Positions 8,163 through 16,686 of a stretch of DNA of 64,000 bases are shown one piece after another. Within the stretch, counting starts at the first letter, position 1, and each line of letters starts with the position of its first letter. The notes under the pieces are model-generated. The model ran no database searches. It saw only the letters and a list, made by a program, of their open reading frames with translations, and was not told where the DNA came from. The stretch is taken from the NCBI GenBank assembly GCA_025782575.1, contig JALGYY010000008.1, positions 1 to 64,000 of the forward strand, written 5' to 3'. Position numbers and translations under genes: made by a program. This stretch comes from a bacterium. GTDB lineage: Bacteria; Orphanbacterota; Orphanbacteria; Orphanbacterales; Orphanbacteraceae.

Positions 8163-9755
8163 ATGGAAGAGACCGTTTTCATTCGTCAGACCAAGAGTAG
8201 CCGGGCCCACATCGGGCTGAAGGCACATCGCTACGAACTTCCGGACGATCTGGTCGAGGAGGGGGCGAAGCGCCTGGCGTTCGTCGCCCTGATGGTCGCC
8301 TTCATCATCGGCGTGACATATATCGCCTTCAATCTCCTCGGTCCGGGAGCCGCTAAGAGAGTCGACGCCGATCAAATCCTTCTTCCCATGCTGATTCTTT
8401 TTTCGCTGTTCATCTGGTATGCCCATCGGCGAAAGCTATTCAGTAACAGAAAACTGATCGATATCGGCTATCTGTATCAGATCGCCATCGGGGCGATGAT
8501 CGGACTGCTCATCTACCAGGCGCCCTGGCCCCAGGACTATATTCTGCCGAGCTGGTCACCGATCGCCGTCTGGATCGTGACCTTTTCCATGCTCGTTCCT
8601 ACTACATGGGGGCGAGCGATCTCAGCGGCGGTGATAACCGGCCTCATGGATCCGCTCACTTTTTTGATCATGGTGAAGCTCGGCTACACGGCTATTCCGG
8701 AAAATTCCCACCTCATGATCCAGCGTTTTTTCCCCACTGTTATCGCGATCGGGGTGGTCGCTTTCTCGTGCCAGATCATTTACAACCTGGGCGCCAAAGT
8801 GAGTGAAGCGCGGAAGCTCGGTAGTTACGCGCTCCAGCGTCTGATCGGCAAAGGGGGAATGGGCGAGGTGTGGGAAGCGAAGCACCGGATGCTTGCCAGA
8901 CCGGCGGCGGTCAAGCTGATCCGGCCGGAGTCGCTCGGCGCGGATGATACTCGGGGGCAGGACCGGATCCGGGCGCGATTTGAGCGAGAAGCGCAGGCGA
9001 CCGCCGCGCTCCAGTCACCCCATACGATCGGCATCTACGACTTCGGCACCACGAAAGATGGCACTTTCTATTACGTCATGGAGCTCCTTGACGGCGTTGA
9101 TTTTGAGACATTAATCAAACGATTCGGGCCGATCCCGGCTGAGCGCGTCATTAATCTGATCCGTCAAGCGTGCCACTCTCTTGCCGAAGCGCACGACCGC
9201 GGTCTCGTTCACCGTGACATCAAGCCGGCCAATCTCTTCAGCTGCCGCTACGGAATCGAACATGACTTCGTCAAGGTGCTCGACTTCGGTCTCGTCAAAC
9301 AGGCGGAAGAACGGGAGATGGGTGATGCCGGTCTCACAGCCGAAGGGGTGGCTACAGGAACACCCGCTTACATGCCCCCCGAAATGGCGTCGTCCGGACC
9401 GGTCGATCATCGGGCCGATATTTACGGGCTTGGCTGTGTCGCCTACTGGCTCTTGACAGGCCATCTGGTATTCGAAAACGAGACGCCTATGCTGATGGTA
9501 GTCGATCACATCAAGACCGAGCCTGTCACCCCTTCCACGCGAACCGAACTGGACGTTCCTGCTGAGCTGGACGCGGCTGTCCTCGCCTGTCTCGCCAAGC
9601 GCCCGGATGATCGCCCACAGACGGCGAGTGAGCTGGAGGCCCTGCTTGCTGCCGTTCCGGTAGCGAGCGAATGGAACGAGAAGAGTGCGGCCAGGTGGTG
9701 GGGGGCGAACTTGCCGGTACCGACCGGGACGCCGGCGGGAGAAGAACGCGCATGA
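8163..9755 (+). CDS. membrane serine/threonine protein kinase
   Basis: A 530-residue protein. The N-terminal 215 residues hold about six transmembrane helices and no recognised sensor fold. A Hanks-type kinase domain follows: IGKGGMGEVWEA (glycine loop, near residue 229), AAVKLI (catalytic Lys), HRDIKPANLF (catalytic loop, near 350), LDFGLVK (metal-binding Asp) and GTPAYMPPE (activation segment end). All key residues are present, so it should be active. The membrane domain lies N-terminal to the kinase, the reverse of PknB-type kinases, which place a PASTA sensor after the kinase. It starts 75 bases after the phosphatase gene, and its stop overlaps the ATP-grasp start as ATGA. Confidence 0.92.
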   Translation: MEETVFIRQTKSSRAHIGLKAHRYELPDDLVEEGAKRLAFVALMVAFIIGVTYIAFNLLGPGAAKRVDADQILLPMLILFSLFIWYAHRRKLFSNRKLIDIGYLYQIAIGAMIGLLIYQAPWPQDYILPSWSPIAVWIVTFSMLVPTTWGRAISAAVITGLMDPLTFLIMVKLGYTAIPENSHLMIQRFFPTVIAIGVVAFSCQIIYNLGAKVSEARKLGSYALQRLIGKGGMGEVWEAKHRMLARPAAVKLIRPESLGADDTRGQDRIRARFEREAQATAALQSPHTIGIYDFGTTKDGTFYYVMELLDGVDFETLIKRFGPIPAERVINLIRQACHSLAEAHDRGLVHRDIKPANLFSCRYGIEHDFVKVLDFGLVKQAEEREMGDAGLTAEGVATGTPAYMPPEMASSGPVDHRADIYGLGCVAYWLLTGHLVFENETPMLMVVDHIKTEPVTPSTRTELDVPAELDAAVLACLAKRPDDRPQTASELEALLAAVPVASEWNEKSAARWWGANLPVPTGTPAGEERA

Positions 9756-10831
9756 CCGACATTGCGCTTGTGACCTGCTCGGACATCCCCAATCTTCCCA
9801 TGGACGAATGGCCGGTGGTGACGGCACTCCAGAAAAAGGGGCTCACGGTACAGCCGGTCATCTGGGATGACCACGGAATCGACTGGAGCACCTTTCGGCT
9901 GGTAGTGATTCGATCGACATGGGACTACGTCAAACGTCATGAGGCGTTTTCCGCGTGGGCCGACTGGGTGGGGAGCGTCACTTCGCTCTGCAATCCGGCG
10001 GATGTCGTGAAGTGGAATACTCGGAAAACCTATCTGAGCGATCTGGGTGTGCGAGGGGTGAGGGTGGTGGAGAGTGAAGTTCTGGAAGCGGGTGGGGAGG
10101 TCGATCTCGCGGGATTGATGAGTGCGCGAGGCTGGGTCGACGTGGTCATCAAGCCGGTAATCGGCGCGGGAGCGAATGAGTCGATACGGGTCCGGTCGGG
10201 CGGGGGAGGTGGTGGCGGGAATGGGGCGGGCGATGATGACGGAGGTCGCGGTAGTGCGGGTAATGGCGGGAATGGCGAACCATCTACAGGCGCTAAACTT
10301 CTAGCGGGATATGGTGACTGGAATCCTGCGGGCATGAAAAGCGGAGGCCCAAAAACCGTCCGGGAAGGTCAAGACCATCTGAATAAGCAACTGTCGGATA
10401 CTTCCTTCTTAGTTCAACTATTCCTGCCTGCGGTATTGACCGAAGGCGAACTTTCTTTCCTTTATATCGATGGTGAGTTGAGCCATGCGATTCGCAAAAT
10501 TCCGCAGTCAGGCGACTACCGTTCACAGGAAGAGTACTCCAGCAAGATCACTGCCTATAAGCCGAGCGACTCTGATCGTGAGTTCGCCGATCATGTCGTT
10601 CGCGCGGCGAATCAGCATCTCAGTGCAAAGGGGTCGGGAGTGGCAGGGGCGACGGGTGATGCCGCCGAGCTTGACGGCAAACCGCTCCTCTACACCCGTG
10701 TCGACGCGGTCATCGGTGATGACAGCAGGCTTCGCCTCATCGAACTGGAGCTGATCGAACCGGCCCTCTATCTCGGTTTCGGCGACGGCGCCGCCGATCG
10801 CGTGGCAGCGGCGATCGCGAGGAGGGTTTGA
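9752..10831 (+). CDS. ATP-grasp ligase (RimK/DcsG-like) with Gly-rich insert
   Basis: A 359-residue protein. The N-terminal pre-ATP-grasp part has VVIRSTWDYVKRHEAF and NPADVVKWNTRKTYL. The ATP-grasp fold follows: VVIKPVIGAGA, FLVQLFLP, GELSFLYIDGELSHAIRK, YTRVDAV and LIELELIEPAL, the last two holding the Mg/ATP ligands. This matches the family that includes DcsG and bacterial glutathione-synthetase-like ligases, which join a carboxylate to an amine through an acyl-phosphate. A low-complexity Gly/Asn/Asp stretch (about residues 149-180, encoded near 10195-10290) interrupts the domain between two conserved blocks. The start is set at 9752 by the ATGA overlap with the kinase. The substrate is unknown. 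Confidence 0.8.
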   Translation: MTDIALVTCSDIPNLPMDEWPVVTALQKKGLTVQPVIWDDHGIDWSTFRLVVIRSTWDYVKRHEAFSAWADWVGSVTSLCNPADVVKWNTRKTYLSDLGVRGVRVVESEVLEAGGEVDLAGLMSARGWVDVVIKPVIGAGANESIRVRSGGGGGGGNGAGDDDGGRGSAGNGGNGEPSTGAKLLAGYGDWNPAGMKSGGPKTVREGQDHLNKQLSDTSFLVQLFLPAVLTEGELSFLYIDGELSHAIRKIPQSGDYRSQEEYSSKITAYKPSDSDREFADHVVRAANQHLSAKGSGVAGATGDAAELDGKPLLYTRVDAVIGDDSRLRLIELELIEPALYLGFGDGAADRVAAAIARRV

Positions 10832-11176
10832 GGTGTCACTCTGATCAAAGGCGGCGGTACTGAGTTTGGTGATCGGAATCACGTTGAGGCAGATGCTTGA
10901 TCGGAGTCTAGCTTCGGCAATGAGTCTCCCCGGGATTGCCGGAGACTCCACAATCTCCACAACACTGCGCTTTCGGCATTAGTATTCTCATAGGGACCGA
11001 ACGGATCGGGCGCCAACGAGGGCCCATGGGCCGAGAATCATGTTCGTAGACCGACGGGCGAGCGAACCCAGTGTCTGACCCAGTCCACGAAGCACATTTC
11101 CTCTGGCCATCGATAATCGTTAGAAGCTATTCTAAAGAATAGTTCTCAAATCATCTTCAGCCTCCAGGAGTTTGTC
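10832..11176. other. intergenic stretch with two inverted repeats
   Basis: No gene is seen in these 345 bases. A nested stem-loop at 10903-10949 pairs GGAGTCT with AGACTCC outside and CGGCAAT with ATTGCCG inside. It has no T-run after it, so it is at best a weak or factor-dependent terminator for the ATP-grasp gene. A second inverted repeat at 11122-11146 (CTATTCT/AGAATAG core) lies 30 bases before the lipoprotein start and could be an operator. Confidence 0.5.
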
Positions 11177-12355
11177 ATGACGAGTGACAATTCCACCCGA
11201 TGCCCGGCCCTTCCCGCAATTCTCGCGGCCTTATTGCTCCTCCCAATGTTGTCGTGCGGGGGGAGCGCATTTCTCCATCACTGGGATGGTACTGATTGGG
11301 ACTCCGAGGACTCGACCGAGTCTCGTTCCTTCCGCCCTCAGGGGGCTGTAACTCCTACACTATTCTGGAGACCTTTCGACGGTCGCCTGATGGAGCGATC
11401 CGTTGCCGGAGGGGCCCGCGAAGTAGGTTATGTCCCGAAAGAGGACTTTGTTGTAGACTACGCCTACTCGCCGTCCGGGGACTTGCTCATCGTTCTCCAG
11501 AGGATGGAAATTTTTCTTTCAGGTATAATCTATAATCCCTTCGGTGGGTACATACAACCCATACCCAAGGTCGTTCGCGATTCGCGGTTTCAACTCATCC
11601 AGAACGGCGGTAGAGGAGTGCGGGAGTTTGACACATGGGATGAAGATGCTACTTCTCTGTCGTTTCGAGATTCGACCGTTTCCTGCTATCTGGGCTCTCC
11701 GGGGCTTTGTGAAATCGACATCCGTACTGGCGAAATACGTGTCCTCGTACGAGATCGCGTACAGGACTATGCATTCATCGGGTCAGATGACTATCTCTAT
11801 CTTGCTCGAGGATCGATCTTCCGGGGATCGCTCTCCCTTGCCAAGCCTTCCGCCAAGATTCCCGCAGTGGACAACATCGGCTTCGCCCCGGACGCCGATG
11901 GTCGCTTTGTACTCACATGGAACAAAAAGGGTCGACTGACCAAGATCGATCTCGAAAACGAACTCGCACCTACACAGATCGGCGAAGTAGAAACGATAAT
12001 TCGACAAACAATCCCCAACCCCATCGCGGATTCCATCCTGCTGCTTTCCTACAGCAGCAAGCAGTACTTTACAAAAGACCCTTACGCAAAGTCACCGGAA
12101 CAGAAAAAGTTAACAGGGGGCGTCGAGGAAGAGATCTCGATCTACTCCATGAACTGGAAGGGCGACTCTCTCACAGCTGTGGCGAAGTACACGAACAAGA
12201 TACCCCACGGAGCATTTCGCCCCGTTTATCACGGCATGGGTGTCTCAAAAGATGGTACACAGTTATGTTTGTGGGTCAGGGACAAGCGGCATGGGTACGT
12301 GCCCGCTGCGCTCGATCTCACAGCCGGCGACGTTGCTCGTCTGCGAATCCACTGA
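11177..12355 (+). CDS. hypothetical lipoprotein
   Basis: A 392-residue protein that I do not recognise. The N-terminus has a hydrophobic core (AILAALLLLP) ending in MLSCGG, so Cys27 is the likely lipidated residue. This predicts an exported lipoprotein anchored in a membrane. The remainder is rich in short beta-strands spaced like a beta-propeller (repeated FAPDADGRFVLTW, FRDSTVSCYLG, IGSDDYLYLARG type units), but no clear WD40 or TolB signature can be counted. CCAGGAG lies 7 bases before the ATG. It converges on the zinc-protein gene with a 7-base gap, so it is not part of that operon. Confidence 0.6.
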   Translation: MTSDNSTRCPALPAILAALLLLPMLSCGGSAFLHHWDGTDWDSEDSTESRSFRPQGAVTPTLFWRPFDGRLMERSVAGGAREVGYVPKEDFVVDYAYSPSGDLLIVLQRMEIFLSGIIYNPFGGYIQPIPKVVRDSRFQLIQNGGRGVREFDTWDEDATSLSFRDSTVSCYLGSPGLCEIDIRTGEIRVLVRDRVQDYAFIGSDDYLYLARGSIFRGSLSLAKPSAKIPAVDNIGFAPDADGRFVLTWNKKGRLTKIDLENELAPTQIGEVETIIRQTIPNPIADSILLLSYSSKQYFTKDPYAKSPEQKKLTGGVEEEISIYSMNWKGDSLTAVAKYTNKIPHGAFRPVYHGMGVSKDGTQLCLWVRDKRHGYVPAALDLTAGDVARLRIH

Positions 12356-12362
12356 CTCCCCT

Positions 12363-12980
12363 CTAACGAACCACCAGCTTCACATCGCCCTCGGGCAGTC
12401 CCGGCAACGTTGCCATGGAGTTTTCGCGAAATGCCACTTCGGTATCACCGAAACGAAGGGCGTAGCGGGTGGGATCCTGAGGAAGGTCAGGGGAATTAGC
12501 GAGACCCGGAACAGAGCCGGGCATGAGGATGACGGCGGTCGCCTGGTCGCCGGATTGAGACGGAAAGACGCGGATCAGGATATCGCCCGCATCTGATTTG
12601 AAAGTAAACTCCCGGTCAATGTTGTCGGTGTTGCCAGAGCCCGACTCTGCGGCCAGGCTGTACTGGTGGTCCAATCCTCCCGCAGCCCCTTCACCGCCTG
12701 CATCAGATTTGAGAAGCTGAAGGCTCAATATAATTGGTTCGGTTCGATTCTTTCCGTACACCGACTTCCGAACAGGAGCATCTTCGGCTGCTCCCCCCCC
12801 CTCACCTCTCACTCCCCACTCAAGATCACGCAGTTCGGCGAGAATCGTACCGCACCGAAAGCACTCCCCGGCATGCAGTACAAACGACGCGAGATCGGCG
12901 GGCACAGCATCGCCGGCTTCCTCCGCCGCAACGATTCTCCTCGCGGCTATCTCAATTTCGATTTCATTCCAACAGTTCAT
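12363..12980 (-). CDS. ZAS-motif (anti-sigma-like) zinc protein
   Basis: A 205-residue protein of unknown function. Residues His36, Cys40 and Cys43 form HAGECFRC, the HxxxCxxC motif of zinc-binding anti-sigma domains, placed after a short helical start as in those proteins. No transmembrane helix is visible. The C-terminal half (about 75-205) is beta-rich, with SLQLLKSDAG and ILIRVFPSQ, and is unrecognised. It starts 4 bases after the stop of the Lon-like gene and is the last gene of a three-gene minus-strand operon. An anti-sigma role is only suggested by the motif. No sigma factor is recognisable next to it. Confidence 0.6.
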   Translation of the reverse strand: MNCWNEIEIEIAARRIVAAEEAGDAVPADLASFVLHAGECFRCGTILAELRDLEWGVRGEGGGAAEDAPVRKSVYGKNRTEPIILSLQLLKSDAGGEGAAGGLDHQYSLAAESGSGNTDNIDREFTFKSDAGDILIRVFPSQSGDQATAVILMPGSVPGLANSPDLPQDPTRYALRFGDTEVAFRENSMATLPGLPEGDVKLVVR

Positions 12981-12984
12981 GACC

Positions 12985-15135
12985 CTATCCCTGATTCACA
13001 CTGACCGGCGCCCATCCGTCTCGTGACAACCACTCGACCGCACCTAACAAGCGCTTCTCTTCTCTGGCGAAGTCTGCCTGCGTGATTGTACTGTCGTTCT
13101 TCACAATCATTTGTCGATGAGCGTCCTGCAAAGTTACGCTCACAAGAGTTGGTCGGTATTCGCTATCGAACCGCAATCCGAAGAGCATCCCTCCCCGCCA
13201 GCCGTTCGTTCCATGGGCAAAAACCTGATACAACCCTTCGGATATCTCATAGAACTCCCTGCAATGGGCGCGTCCCTCTGAAAATACATCTTTCGGGAAT
13301 CGCATCGCCACCAGCAGGCCATGGTCGAACATCTCTACATCCAAAAGGGGTGGGGGAAGAGAATCTCCCTCGGTTTTCGGCAGAGTTCTCATCTGTCTTA
13401 AATCATAGATCGCAAGCATTCCCATGCCGGTACGGTTGTCTGGGCCGACTATACAATGCACCTTTCTGCCGGTCCCATTGACGTCGTGGATGAAGACGGC
13501 ATCGAGGTGACCGGGATGCCAGAGCTGGCCCTCAGTGTTACCGGTCTTCCCGTCAATTCGCTGGATAGTTGAGATAGAACCCTGGCCGCTTCTTCTGAGT
13601 GCCAGGATATCCATCCCTTGGGGATCAGGAAATGGAAAGAGGTTATACCAGATGAGAGAACTGTCAGGGACCGGAAGATCCCCCGTCGATTCGATCTCCC
13701 AGAGAGGATTGCCGGACGCATCGAGAGCAGTCAGGCGATTGGTTTGACGCACGCCCCCGCAATAGGCGGCAACAACCTCGTCTATCCCATCCCCATCCAG
13801 ATCCCAAACGGCACCGAGAGCACCCTCTCCACTTGGGCCAACCGCCTTGATTTCCCGCCACATGCCGTGCTCTGTCTGGAATCTTCCGCAGGTTCGACCG
13901 TGACGGTTTTCAATCAGGAGAGTTGTCCCCTCCCACTTAATTTGAACAGCTTCGGGCGCATCCAGATAGGATTGCCACATCGAGTACCCGATACCGGCAG
14001 CGACGAGAACCAACGCCCCAGCAACTGCACTTGCAAAAACAGGCCGTCGAACAAACGTTCCTGCGAGGGATACCGCGCTTCGCTTCCAAGTCATGACCGC
14101 CTGACTGTCAGACCAGACCTCGATCGCATCTGTCATACCCCTGATCTCGAACCGACGATCAGGATGGCGGGATCGGAGATCAGCAGCCAGCTCTTCCGCC
14201 AGTTCTCGCTGCGCCTCAGGGACGAAGAGACGCTCCACGGGCGAGTAGAACGCAGCGCGGATTTTATGACCCAGTGTTCGCCCGTCTACCTCCGTAACTG
14301 TCGTTCCGGTCATTCCGCCGGTAAACGCAACACGTGGCTCGACCCCAAGCCGCTTCCTGCTTAAAGCCTGAGCCGACCAGGCCGCCCCCGCAGCGAGGAA
14401 GAAACCAAGTGTAGCGGACCTCCCCTCCCAGCTACCGGCCGGTACACCCCATGACACTCGGAACAAGCATTTCTTGAACGGTGGTACCCCGGGAATCCTG
14501 AGTCGTGCCAGATTCTGAAGAGACGCTTCGAAAGCCTCCATGGTCTTCGATGAAGTCTCGCGCTCCGTATCTTTCGCAAGCGGCCGATCGGTCTCTCGCA
14601 ACAGAGTCTCAGCACGAACACAGATCGGAACGAGCAGCCCCGCTTCCAGATCCCGGAATATCGGCGCGGACTTTGCGGCTCCCACCACTCGAGCAACTAC
14701 CGGGACGATCGCAAATCCATCCGAGAGCCCCGGTGCACCACCAACAGCTCCCCCCCACTCCTCACGAGGCCGAGCGCCCGTCAATACCGCTTCAAGCTGC
14801 GCGATCGCTTCCCCGAGCAATTGAATCGCCTCGGCTGAGCGTTCCTGCCACTTATCTTCCCGGTCGGGTCTCGGAAACGGCAGATTCCGTCCGCGCTCCA
14901 GCACATCGACCACCGCGCGCAGCTCGTCGAGTTCCAGCCCTTCCAACGGGGTACCGGGGAGATCACGGGCCAGATTGAACGCAACGCCATGTCCGTATCC
15001 AAGCCAAGCCGCCTCGCCTAATTGAAGCGTCTCGGACAGAAACCGGCGCCTGAGCAGGAGAGCGATCGCCGGCGCCTGACCCCGCCGAATGAGGCCTAGC
15101 AGATCTTCGTAAAGAGTGTGAAGTTTACCTGTCAA
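12985..15135 (-). CDS. membrane protein with cryptic Lon-protease-like domain
   Basis: A 716-residue protein. Residues 1-220 are helical and unrecognised. Residues about 222-342 resemble the Lon (S16) proteolytic domain: WEGRSATLGFFLAAGAAWS lines up with the Ser block (DGPSAGIALATAL), VAFTGGMTGTTVTEVDGRTLGHKIRAAF with [23 protein letters not shown], and VERLFVPEAQRE with the following strand. Ser240 and Lys291 would be the dyad, 51 residues apart versus about 43 in Lon. A transmembrane helix at about 367-386 leads to a C-terminal beta-rich domain with DLDGDGIDE (445-453), an FG-GAP/VCBS-like calcium loop. There is no AAA+ domain. The gene lies 9 bases after its upstream partner. Confidence 0.55.
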   Translation of the reverse strand: MTGKLHTLYEDLLGLIRRGQAPAIALLLRRRFLSETLQLGEAAWLGYGHGVAFNLARDLPGTPLEGLELDELRAVVDVLERGRNLPFPRPDREDKWQERSAEAIQLLGEAIAQLEAVLTGARPREEWGGAVGGAPGLSDGFAIVPVVARVVGAAKSAPIFRDLEAGLLVPICVRAETLLRETDRPLAKDTERETSSKTMEAFEASLQNLARLRIPGVPPFKKCLFRVSWGVPAGSWEGRSATLGFFLAAGAAWSAQALSRKRLGVEPRVAFTGGMTGTTVTEVDGRTLGHKIRAAFYSPVERLFVPEAQRELAEELAADLRSRHPDRRFEIRGMTDAIEVWSDSQAVMTWKRSAVSLAGTFVRRPVFASAVAGALVLVAAGIGYSMWQSYLDAPEAVQIKWEGTTLLIENRHGRTCGRFQTEHGMWREIKAVGPSGEGALGAVWDLDGDGIDEVVAAYCGGVRQTNRLTALDASGNPLWEIESTGDLPVPDSSLIWYNLFPFPDPQGMDILALRRSGQGSISTIQRIDGKTGNTEGQLWHPGHLDAVFIHDVNGTGRKVHCIVGPDNRTGMGMLAIYDLRQMRTLPKTEGDSLPPPLLDVEMFDHGLLVAMRFPKDVFSEGRAHCREFYEISEGLYQVFAHGTNGWRGGMLFGLRFDSEYRPTLVSVTLQDAHRQMIVKNDSTITQADFAREEKRLLGAVEWLSRDGWAPVSVNQG

Positions 15136-15144
15136 TTGTAACTC

Positions 15145-16311
15145 TTACCCCAGTTCTCTCTTAAGACGCTCTTCTTCCCAGGGAACAAGGCGCTTCACCA
15201 GATAGTCGATTCTCTGTTTATGATCTCTGTCATATGTTTTGTCGGACAGGCCCGAAAGCCACCGGATCGTCAGATCCTTCTGGGTGAACCTTTCGAGCTC
15301 CGGGCAACCCAGCTTGCAGCGCCGAAGCACAACCTCGGAAGTTACTCGCGCCCAGGTAGTTCCGCTCCTCCCGAACAAACGCCGGATCGCCCCATCCCCG
15401 TCCGGTTCACCACCCTTCCTAGCCTTCTCTAGAGCCACGGCAAGGTCATTATCGATAATGAGCCGTTTGGCTTCGGACTCCAGAGCCCTCCGTTCCCGTT
15501 CTCGCAAAAACGGGATGAATCTGTCGTCGGCAGCCACATGGTCGGACGGCCTAGAGTCACCGTCCCTGAGCTCGCAGTAGAGTGCGACCAGCTCCATCAC
15601 ATATACATAGCCGCCGTCAGTGCTCGATGGTTCAAGATAAGGCAGAAGCGCCTCCAGCACATCTCCATAAGACTTCTCGAAAACATGTAGAAGAGCGCCT
15701 AGTTTCTCGTAGGCCATTGGGGGAAGCCTTGTATCCGATCGATCACTCAGCAGAAACTGCTCCCGGCCGATCCATTCTGTTGTAAGTTGGGGATGCCTGC
15801 GTACAACATCGAGAAAGCCCTTGCGAACCTTTTTCTTCTCGGGATTCTCGGGACCCCACTCCTGGGAAATCCCCTGTTTTCCAATACCCCGCAAAATGGT
15901 CTGGAACGCGCTTAAAAGTTGCTGATCGGCGACGTTGTCGAAGTCGACCTCGCCGTTGGAGGCTGCATACGAGGATTCAGCGGGGACGCTTTCCGCCTTC
16001 CACCTCAGCATAATCTTGGTCATTTCGCGGCGCAGACCGGAGAGCACAATCTCCCCATCCGAGCCATTAGTCGGCCGAAGAAGCTCGCTGGTTTTGATAT
16101 CCACCACAGACTCCATGATGGATGAATCGCCGAACGGCCAGCGGTTGTTAAATGCCCTTTTCAAGTAAATCAGGAGATAGTTTCGCGCGTATGAAGCGAG
16201 GAAATTCCGGTCGTGTTCCCGGGGAGTGTCCAGCAGTCTTCGGAGCGCAGCCACCGCTCGCTCCTGCTCCGGTGTAAATCCAGATCGATCGCCCAAGCCT
16301 TGATCCTTCAT
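15145..16311 (-). CDS. hypothetical protein, first gene of Lon-like operon
   Basis: A 388-residue, largely helical, charged and apparently cytoplasmic protein, with no signal peptide or membrane segment. No family is recognised. The N-terminal part (YARNYLLIYLKRAFNNRW, about residues 41-58) faintly recalls sigma region 2 helices, but no region 4 or promoter-binding helix-turn-helix can be shown, so this is not claimed. The C-terminus is rich in Arg/Glu helices. It is 9 bases upstream of the Lon-like membrane gene and 4 bases separate that from the ZAS protein, so the three are very likely one transcript and one functional unit. Confidence 0.6.
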   Translation of the reverse strand: MKDQGLGDRSGFTPEQERAVAALRRLLDTPREHDRNFLASYARNYLLIYLKRAFNNRWPFGDSSIMESVVDIKTSELLRPTNGSDGEIVLSGLRREMTKIMLRWKAESVPAESSYAASNGEVDFDNVADQQLLSAFQTILRGIGKQGISQEWGPENPEKKKVRKGFLDVVRRHPQLTTEWIGREQFLLSDRSDTRLPPMAYEKLGALLHVFEKSYGDVLEALLPYLEPSSTDGGYVYVMELVALYCELRDGDSRPSDHVAADDRFIPFLRERERRALESEAKRLIIDNDLAVALEKARKGGEPDGDGAIRRLFGRSGTTWARVTSEVVLRRCKLGCPELERFTQKDLTIRWLSGLSDKTYDRDHKQRIDYLVKRLVPWEEERLKRELG

Positions 16312-16485
16312 CTACGGGTTTCTGACGCGGACTACCCATCGATTACACCGGGAGTGAAACTTTAGCAGAAACGGACAGATCAATACAACCGATGCAGCAG
16401 TTGGTTCAGGATCTACGCAACTTCAGTCATCCATTGAAATTTCCAGTGGCATTACATTTCGTCAATTCCCGATCTTACCCGATCA

Positions 16486-16502
16486 ACTCTCAATTCGAGA
16501 GT
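16486..16502. repeat. 17-base palindromic motif, copy 1
   Basis: ACTCTCAATTCGAGAGT: six-base arms ACTCTC/GAGAGT around AATTC. An exact copy occurs at 32471-32487, also intergenic. It could be a shared operator or a remnant of a small dispersed repeat. Confidence 0.55.
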
Positions 16503-16596
16503 GACCGCCCAGTCAACTAATCGCAACGCACAACCTGGCGGCAGTTCACGTCACAACGCCCCACCTTGCAACACACCACACCCCTCCCATTCTCCA

Positions 16597-16625
16597 TTGC
16601 CCCGGCCACATAATCGGGCTACCAT
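16597..16625 (+). promoter_or_regulatory. possible sigma-70 type promoter for the M3-like peptidase
   Basis: TTGCCC and TACCAT are separated by 17 bases, 62 bases before the chosen ATG at 16687. Each hexamer matches the consensus at four of six positions, so this is only a candidate. Confidence 0.3.
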
Positions 16626-16686
16626 CACCCTGAACATCAAAATCTAGATCGCTTTTGCTCTTTATATGAAAGAAAGGACTACCATC

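Larger units (their letters stand above)
16312..16686. other. divergent intergenic region
   Basis: No gene is seen in 375 bases between the Lon-like operon and the peptidase. A 17-base palindromic sequence ACTCTCAATTCGAGAGT lies at 16486-16502 and recurs exactly at 32471-32487. A possible promoter for the peptidase lies at 16597-16625. The stretch 16500-16620 is low in G on this strand. Confidence 0.5.

Noticed and set aside
11021-11032. 12-base palindrome GGCCCATGGGCC
   Set aside because: Short palindromes of this kind are expected by chance in GC-rich DNA, and it is not placed at a promoter.
15145-16311. Sigma factor for the ZAS protein
   Set aside because: A short N-terminal helix recalls region 2, but no region 4 or -10/-35 binding helices could be identified, so the call was withheld.
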